From Terana coerulea (Eukaryota; Basidiomycota; Agaricomycetes; Polyporales; Phanerochaetaceae), in NCBI GenBank assembly GCA_024811115.1, contig JAKOGH010000191.1:1-14530 (forward strand): DNA of 14,530 bases, read 5' to 3'. The position numbers and the translations under genes were made by a program. Under the pieces are notes generated by a model, which worked only from the letters and a program-made list of their open reading frames with translations, made no database searches and was not told where the DNA came from. Positions 9,205 through 14,530 of the stretch are shown here, piece by piece (the stretch's first letter is position 1; each line of letters starts with the position of its first letter).

Positions 9205-9237
9205 CCGTGTGATTTGCTTGTCGGAGTTAGAGATGGG
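9205..9237 (+). repeat. 25-base direct repeat, copy 2, with apparent empty transposon target
   Basis: Bases 9213-9237 match 6916-6940 with one difference. Bases 9205-9212, CCGTGTGA, resemble CCGTGCGA at 6117-6124, which lies to the left of the transposon. The site therefore reads like left flank joined to right flank without the element. It lies about 150 bases upstream of the zinc-finger gene's TATA box. Confidence 0.6.
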
Positions 9238-9384
9238 AATGACGGTGTCTAGATGAAAGAGCGGTACGTATCGTGACGACTCGTCACCTCTTCACACTTC
9301 ACACTGGGCGCACCTCCGAAGGGCACTGTCACGACAGAGTAACCTTTCCACATTGTCCCTACTACCTTCTCGCCGCGCGACAGC

Positions 9385-9390
9385 TATAAA
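9385..9390 (+). promoter_or_regulatory. TATA box of the zinc-finger gene
   Basis: GCTATAAAGC is a near-consensus TATA box whose last base is 59 bases before the ATG at 9449. This would place transcription start roughly at 9415-9420 and give a short 5' leader. The spacing is normal for a fungal TATA promoter. Confidence 0.7.
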
Positions 9391-9448
9391 GCCACTGCGA
9401 TCATGGTTTTGAACGCACCAGCACCCTCCCCTCCGACGCGGCTCAGCA

Positions 9449-10774
9449 ATGGCCTTCTCCTCCCTCCTCTTCGACAGCTGCGACGAGTGGGCTAATCGTC
9501 TGGATTACCTCGACCAGGCCACACTCGATTCCCCTCAGCAGCCTCCTCTTTACAACGACTTCAATTTGCCGTACACTCTGCCTAGTAATATCTCCACCCT
9601 CCTCGCCGATGGCTCGTACATCCCTACCTCCTTCGATCAAACTCTGAACGCGTCCATGGACGCGTCTCAGTGCGCCGACCACACAGGGCTCAACTACTTG
9701 TGGGTCTATCTCGTCACTGTCACTCATGCATAAGTATCTGAACCCATTGGCATTCAGTAGCCCCCTCCTCGACAACTCGCCCCACTCCTCTATCCTCTCC
9801 CTCGACTTGTCCGAGTCATCGCTCACCAGCCAGCCCAACGAGCCATACATCCCGTACAACCCCGTCCAAGATCCGCTCTATGCTGCACCGTACACGACCT
9901 TGTCACCCTACACCGCTTCATCCCCTCTCTCCGACACGTCCTCTCTGTCTGCTTCCGAGCCTCAGTTCAGCCCGCCCAGCCCTGATGCATACCTCATGTC
10001 ATACGATTCAGTACGTGAGGCCATGAACTCTATGACTCTAAGCGACGCTTCAGGCAGTCCATGGATCACTTCAGACAACATAAGCATCGGAGGTGACTTC
10101 AGTGAGCACCAGACCGGCTTGGTCGCTGACGACTCCGACTACCGCTACTCTCCGTACCCTTCACCGTCTCCCTCTCCCCGCCCCAGCCGCACGCGCCAGC
10201 CCAAGTCACAGCTCACGAAGACGACACCCCGGCGCAGCACTGCCGCCCGCAAGTCCTCCGCGCCGTACCCCTCTCCCCTTCCTCGCCATCCGCCTCCTCG
10301 TCCTCGTCCTCGTTCTCCACGACGGGCGCGCCGCCCGCGACGCTCACGCGCATCCAGCACCGCGCCGTGCAGAGCGACACCGTGCCGACGTGCACGCGCG
10401 AGATGAAAGACGGGCGGCCGCACATGCGCTGCTCGCTCGAGGGCTGCGACACGCTGGTCCGCGCAACGGAGTGGGACCGGCACGTCGCGACGCACGGCCC
10501 GCAGACGTTCGTGTGCACGGGCGTACCGGTGTACATGGCTGCGGCCTTCGGCGTCGTGTATACACAAGCAGACGTGCGCAAGTTCGATGGCAAGGACTAT
10601 GTCGGCGGGTGCTGGCAGGCACTTGTGCGCGAGGACGCGCTGAGGCGCCATTTGATGAACCCGAACCACGGGTGCGTGAATGAGAAGCTGGCGGACAAGA
10701 TGTGGGTTCCGAAGGCGGCGGCGCCCAAGGCTGCGAAGCGGAGGGTGGCGAAGGGGAGGGGTGGGCGCAAGTAG
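9449..10774 (+). CDS. Ser/Pro-rich C2H2 zinc-finger protein, probable transcription factor; one frameshift
   Basis: Probably a nuclear DNA-binding protein of about 422 residues. Exon 1 is 9449-9699; intron 9700-9757 (GTGGGT...TTCAG, CTGAAC branch) joins TT to T, restoring ...GLNYFSPLLDNS. Residues 1-250 are rich in Ser, Pro, Thr and Tyr with acidic patches, as in activation regions. A C2H2 finger follows: C309-x4-C314-x11-H326-x3-H330. A second, irregular Cys/His region spans C337, C369, H382, H388 and C390, with GGCWQALVREDALRRHL as its core; this arrangement recurs in basidiomycete C2H2 proteins. The tail is Lys/Arg-rich, like a nuclear localisation signal. The Ser/Pro part and the finger part are in different frames; one base appears missing in the C-rich run near 10263-10285, and a poly-Ser stretch (SSPSASSSSSSF) marks the new frame. 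No intron with correct phase explains it. Its targets are unknown. Confidence 0.72.
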
Positions 10775-10798
10775 AGTGAGTGCTCATGGTTCTGCTTG

Positions 10799-10851
10799 GT
10801 GAGTTGCCGCGCTGCCTTACCTTCATTGAGCCCCAGCTGACTGTTGCGCAG
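10799..10851 (+). other. probable 3' UTR intron of the zinc-finger gene
   Basis: GTGAGT at 10799, a CTGAC branch at about 10837-10841 and GCAG ending at 10851 make a 53-base intron of typical fungal form, 25 bases after the TAG at 10772-10774. A second GTGAGT donor at 10776 could use the same acceptor. Neither adds coding sequence in the finger frame. Confidence 0.45.
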
Positions 10852-11634
10852 ATACTTCCCAATGAGTCCCACAGCTCTCTGAGCTTCGTCTCTTCATCTA
10901 TGGGCACCGACTACTGCCCCATTGAACACTTCGCGATGTCCGAGGCATATCCTCGCACGACGACTATCTTCATGCATTCTCATACGAGTCGCTCTCACGT
11001 GGGCGTTGGCATATTTGACATTGGTTGGCGACGATTTCTCATTTTCCCCTCGCGTCTCCTCATCCGTATCCTCTCGCGCTTCCTCATCTGTATCCCGCGC
11101 CACTCGCGCACGTCTTCCTGCTCATCCTCTGGAATCCACTGTTGTACGAATCACTACGCTTTTATCTACCTACTAATCCATAAACCTCACTGTATTTGAT
11201 ATACAAGAATCAAACACTGTAAAACACTGCTCTCGAACGGTTGTGCGCTTCGTCCCCAGGTTGATGGACGGCCCATAAACGGTGAGCGTTGTAGAGTATG
11301 TACTATTGCGGCTTACATTCTGATATGTGCTGGGTGGCTTTCTTCGTGCTCTTGAACAGCTTGAACCCTTACGAATACTTTCGTCCTACGAAACCTTACT
11401 CACAGCCAGGCCCAAATTACGATCGGGTTATGATCGAGTCGGACGAGTCTTCACTGCGATCGCCCCGCATCTAAATCGGAACGCCCGTGAGATCCTAACC
11501 TTACAAGTTCCTGAGCAAGCGCGTACGACTTTTTGACATCCCAACTGTTGACGTATTGACAAGCTTGCCTCCCGTTGCCATTCAATTTTCGTAATGGGGA
11601 GTTTATTTGTAACCAGCTTTTAGATTACATGTGT
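10852..11634. other. intergenic region between convergent genes
   Basis: The zinc-finger gene and the acyltransferase end towards each other here. Open frames on both strands lack recognisable motifs. The stretch should hold both 3' UTRs. It contains the imperfect 24-base tandem repeat at 11049-11096. I see no RNA gene. Confidence 0.45.
11049..11096 (+). repeat. two imperfect 24-base tandem units
   Basis: Units at 11049-11072 and 11073-11096 begin CTCGCG and share TCCTCATC.GTATCC, matching at 19 of 24 positions. On the minus strand they would encode an acidic DTDEE-type repeat in an open frame (10894-11103) that I do not accept as a gene. Confidence 0.65.
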
Positions 11635-13507
11635 TCACAGCCGTGCCCGACTGATCAAGTCTTCTCCCCTCGTGGGTGCACCGAGGTAATGGACGGCCGC
11701 GCTCTGCACTTCCTCCATCCACGTCTTCACGAGGCCGTCGTCGTACGTGTTCCCGTCGTACGAGCAGAAGAACGTCAGCTCCTGACGCGTCATGAGGGCG
11801 CCGAGGTACAGTTCAGCGGGCCGGCAGCGGAGGTGTGTGTGTACAGCGCGGAGGTGTAGGGTTGTCTTTTGCGAGGGCAAAGGGGAGGATATGGGGTATT
11901 CATGTGGTATGAGAAGGTCCCGCTGCAAGAGGGGTAAGTTAACTGTCGCTAGCCGGGTTGGTGACAAGATATCAACGTACGTTGCCCAGACTCGCTCCCC
12001 CATTGGCGAAAACGCACGGCAGCCAGTCCGTCCACCTGCCTGCCTCCTCAAGCTCCTCTTTCGTCTCCTCTTTCTTCCCATCGTACACGCCCGCTGGCTC
12101 CTCTCCCCGCTGGTTCGCCCGCCAAGCCAGGGCCAGCGTCTTCGTCCGCCTTGTCCGCTCCGGCAGCCTCGCCAAGTGCAGCTCATGCAGCAGCGGATGG
12201 TTAAACAGCGCACTGCCCAGCACCTTCGCCTGCTTGGCGCGCGCAAGGAAGTGTTGCGGTGACAGCAGCGCGTCGAGCGGCGGCGCGCCCGTCGCGTCCC
12301 GCGCGTCGGCGGACGGCATCAGCGGGAGCGTGAACGCGTAGAAGCTGATTGCGAGGCACACCTCCTCCGCCCCGCCGTGCGCGTACCATGCGCGATCGAG
12401 GTACGGCCGGAAGTTGACGGGCCCCGTGAAGTGCATCGGCTGCGCGCGCCGGTGCCGCCACTCCGCGTCGCTGAGCTCGCTGGCGGCGTGCAGCCGGGAC
12501 AGGACGCGCGCGAAGGCGAGCTGGGAGAGCACGGGGAGCGCGTTGCCGAAGGTAATGTTCAGCGCGCGGCAAGTTTGGAGGATTTGCTGGGAGAGGGGCA
12601 CAGAGAGGCGGAGGGACGCTGTACGCGAGAGAGGGTGTGTGCCGGGCGGTGGAGGTGGGCGTGTTGGAAGGGTGTGGCCGCCCTACCAGCAAGTCAATCC
12701 GGCTCACGGGAGCAAAAGCAGAGGGTAACGTACCACAAACTTTGCCAATCGCAGATTCTGGATTACCCTCGCTATCGCCAGCCGCCACCTCCGTCTCGGT
12801 AATCTCATCCTCGCGCTCGGCATATGCGCCTCCAGTGGCAGTATCATCTCCAACCGCGCCTCCAGCGGCGCCGCCGCCGCGATCCCGCACTCCAACGACA
12901 GGCTGGCGAGCTCCTTGCTGAACTCACGGAAGATCGTCGCGCCCGCCATGCCGTCCGTGATATAGTGCACCAGCACGATGAAGACGTGGTGCAGGCCGTC
13001 CGCATCTTTCTGCGGTCCCCAGTAGACGCGGGCGATGCGGTCGTTGGCAAGCGTGGGCGGGCCGTTGTGCAGCGTTTCGGAGAACTGCGCAACGTCGTCT
13101 GCGGTGCTGAAGTCAGAGACGTGGGTGATCTCCTCTGAGCGGTTTCTGTGAAGGTTTGTTTCGTCCAGTATAAACTCGACCTCGTCTTCTCCCGCGAGTT
13201 CCTCGACCGACGCGCCAAGGAGCGGGAAGCGCTGCTTCAAGCGCAGCCACGCGAGCTCGACATTGCGCGGCGCAAAGAGAGCCTTTTCCTGCTCGTCAGA
13301 GGCTTCTAGCTCGAGGTGGTTCACGAGGATGGCGACGCCGTTGAAGACTGCGTCCCAGTAGAACCCCAGCTCGGTGGCACCCAGAGGTCGTCGATAGACT
13401 GCATGGTCGCCGCCGGGGTCAACACGTCGCCAAGTTGGGATTTTCAGGAGGTCCATGGCGTATGGGAGCAAGAGGTAGAGGGAAGTCCATGCAGGTTTCT
13501 TCATCAT
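11635..13507 (-). CDS. Tri3-like acyltransferase of the CoA-dependent (HxxxDG) superfamily
   Basis: Probably transfers an acyl group from CoA to a hydroxyl or amine; the substrate is unknown. Exons are 13507-12734, 12682-11981 and 11922-11635, with introns 12683-12733 (GTACGT...GGTAG) and 11923-11980 (GTACGT...TGCAG), both phase 0, giving 587 residues with no break. H181-Y-I-T-D185-G186 in VFIVLVHYITDGMAG is the HxxxDG active-site motif. Other family-like blocks are RRPLGATELGFYWDAVFNG (about 39-57), LKQRFPLLGA (90-99), FGNALPVLSQLAFARVL, FTGPVNFRPYLD, GNRDLLIPHEYP and AELYLGALMTRQELTFFCSYD. No plant-type DFGWG motif is seen. The layout resembles trichothecene 15-O-acetyltransferase (Tri3) relatives, which are about 500-530 residues. 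The first ATG (13507) has a weak context; the ATG at 13456 has G at -3 and +4 and may be the true start, removing 17 residues. Decayed paralogs lie at 4.1-6.05 kb. Confidence 0.85.
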
Positions 13508-13519
13508 GTATTGACTTGG

Positions 13520-13748
13520 TCACAAGGGCCGATTGTATGTGACTGAGCGCATGGTTGTATGAGTCAAATATGAAACAAAACCTTGGTAACCGATCAGTGA
13601 CCTTCGGGTACTTCTTTTCACCATATACTCACAGCCGGACTCTAGCCTCCTTGCATCGAGTCGCCGAGTGTCTTCATGACTTGCAGAAGGCAGAAGCACT
13701 GTAGATCGTGGCGGTGATGGCAAGAAAGCTGATTGGCGCTAATTTCAT
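13520..13748 (-). CDS. possible small secreted protein; frameshift or unrecognised intron
   Basis: An ATG at 13748 opens MKLAPISFLAITATI, continuing to SASA, a textbook signal peptide: short basic start, hydrophobic core and small residues before a cleavage site. The frame stops after 24 codons. If one T of the TT at 13687-13688 is extra, it continues as SASHEDTRRLDARRLE, then CEYMVKRSTRRSLIG, to a stop at 13520, for about 75 residues. Arg- and Glu-rich tails of this kind (LDARRLE, KRSTRRS) are common in small secreted basidiomycete proteins. A spliced form is also possible, from a GT near 13680 to an AG about 66 bases on. A TATA box stands 94 bases upstream. It lies between the SMP-30 gene and the acyltransferase, on the same strand. 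No family recognised. Confidence 0.4.
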
Positions 13749-13841
13749 TGCGCCGATCCCTGGTCACAACTTTGCAATTGCTTTCAGCACCATCATAGAT
13801 TCTCAACAAACGTCCAAAATTTCATATCTCAGAAGTGAATG

Positions 13842-13850
13842 CTATTTATA
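13842..13850 (-). promoter_or_regulatory. TATA box, minus strand
   Basis: TATAAATAG on the minus strand is close to the consensus TATA box. It lies 49 bases downstream of the SMP-30 stop codon and 94 bases before the ATG of the possible secreted protein. The acyltransferase ATG is about 335 bases away, too far for a simple leader, so the small gene is the better fit. Confidence 0.5.
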
Positions 13851-13898
13851 CAAGGTACAACAGGGACCTATACTTGATCGTACACCCATCCCGCTCCG

Positions 13899-14530
13899 TC
13901 ATGGAAACGCTAAATCAAACCCGCCCGCCGCGATACTCGCCAGATACACCGCCGTCTCGCCCAAGATGACGAGGCGGCCCGTGCCCGCGAAGATGAGGTT
14001 CGCGCTCGTCGCGCCGGTGAAGAACTTGCCGAGCAGCGTGCCCGCGGCGTCCCACACCTGCGCGCCGTCGCCACAGCCGGCGTACACGTTCCCGCGTGTC
14101 GAGCTGGATGCCGTCCGCGATGCCGGTGTCGACGTACGCGAAGACGCGGCGGTTGCTGAAGGCGTGACTTTTCGGGTCAACGTTGAATTGGTAGCTGTCG
14201 ATGGGTTGAAGTCAGCGGTGTGCTGGCAGCGGAAGGGGAGTGGGACGTACATGGTTGCAGGAAGGGTCTGGTTCATGCCCATGAAACCTCCGGACGAGCC
14301 CGTGTCTGTGCTACATATAGAGAAGTGGTCCGTTAGCGCTACCGTTATTTGAGCGCATATAACGTAGTAACGTACACGAACGCGGTCTTCCCGTCTTCCG
14401 AGAATGCGATACCATTGCATTTATTGAATCCGTCTGCTACAACCTTTACGCGACTAGTCGTAGGATCAAGGCGGTACACCTGGTTCGGCATGAGGCGCAG
14501 GTCGGAACTGATTGAGGAATCCGTATCTAC
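13899..14530 (-). CDS. SMP-30/gluconolactonase/LRE-like protein, C-terminal part; one frameshift
   Basis: Members of this six-bladed beta-propeller family bind a metal and hydrolyse lactones or phosphotriesters; fungal ones are often secreted. The 5' part lies beyond the window. Exons are >14530-14376, 14310-14251 and 14194-13899; introns 14311-14375 (GTACGT...TGTAG, CTAAC branch) and 14195-14250 (GTACGT...GACAG) join as ...DGKTAF-VTDTGSSGGF and ...TLPAT-IYQFNVDP. The blocks RLMPNQVYRLDP, ADGFNKCNGIAFSEDGKTAFVTDTG, NRRVFAYVDTGIADGIQLDT, GNVYAGCGDGAQVW and GGFDLAFP are characteristic; the N..N-G/D-G positions are metal-ligand-like. Between IQLDT and GNVY the frame changes near 14091-14097, by one extra base or by loss of a CG pair in a CGCG run. 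It could be a recent pseudogene or a sequence error. Confidence 0.8.

Noticed and set aside
8559..9212. 217-codon plus-strand open frame
   Set aside because: No recognisable motif, low-complexity Arg-rich start, and it runs into the direct-repeat region; there is no supporting promoter at a sensible distance.
10255..10370. An intron as the explanation for the zinc-finger frame change
   Set aside because: GT donors at AAGTCC and CCGTACC with the AG sites near 10354 and 10370 all give the wrong phase for the finger frame, so a one-base indel fits better.
10093..10907. Several long frames on both strands across the zinc-finger gene
   Set aside because: They are Arg/Ala/His/Pro-rich shadows of the GC-rich coding sequence in other frames.
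10894..11103. Minus-strand frame with a DTDEE-like repeat
   Set aside because: The acidic repeat comes from a simple 24-base tandem duplication; there is no domain or splice context, and it lies in the presumed 3' UTR zone.
12201..12890. 229-codon minus-strand frame in the acyltransferase region
   Set aside because: Off-frame shadow; the three-exon acyltransferase model explains the same bases with conserved motifs.
1..14530. tRNA, rRNA or CRISPR features
   Set aside because: No T-loop-like GTTCRANNC in a foldable cloverleaf, no rRNA-like sequence, and no regularly spaced repeats were seen by eye.

Overview
The window looks like nuclear DNA of a basidiomycete fungus, most likely an Agaricomycete. 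Predicted introns are 51-65 bases, mostly with GTACGT or GTGNGT donors and CTNAC-like branch sites. The recognisable proteins are a lineage-typical multi-membrane-span protein, a Ser/Pro-rich C2H2 protein, a Tri3-like acyltransferase and an SMP-30-type protein; these families were recognised by eye, without a search. No rRNA, tRNA, CRISPR array or bacterial-type operon is visible.

Layout. 1-1.86 kb is mostly gene-free, with one faint relic of an adenylate-forming enzyme on the minus strand. 1.86-3.74 kb (+) holds a membrane protein of about 586 residues in three exons. 4.14-6.05 kb (minus) is a graveyard of at least three decayed copies of the acyltransferase whose intact paralog lies at 11.6-13.5 kb. 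6.13-6.91 kb is a 781-base non-autonomous DNA transposon with 11-base perfect terminal inverted repeats and a perfect 8-base target duplication, as in hAT elements. 6.9-9.4 kb has no believable gene, but at 9.20-9.24 kb it carries what looks like an empty-site relative of the transposon target. 9.45-10.77 kb (+) is a C2H2 zinc-finger protein with a TATA box. 11.6-13.5 kb (minus) is the intact three-exon acyltransferase of 587 residues. 13.5-13.75 kb (minus) may encode a small secreted protein behind a TATA box. 13.9 kb to the window end (minus) is the C-terminal part of an SMP-30/gluconolactonase-like protein.

The membrane protein, zinc-finger gene, SMP-30 gene and possible secreted-protein gene each need one or two small indels to read through, while the acyltransferase is clean. 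Either these genes are recently broken or, more likely given otherwise intact frames, the sequence carries indel errors. No shared pathway can be claimed: the acyltransferase, SMP-30 protein and adenylation relic could suit secondary metabolism, but nothing in the sequence links them.
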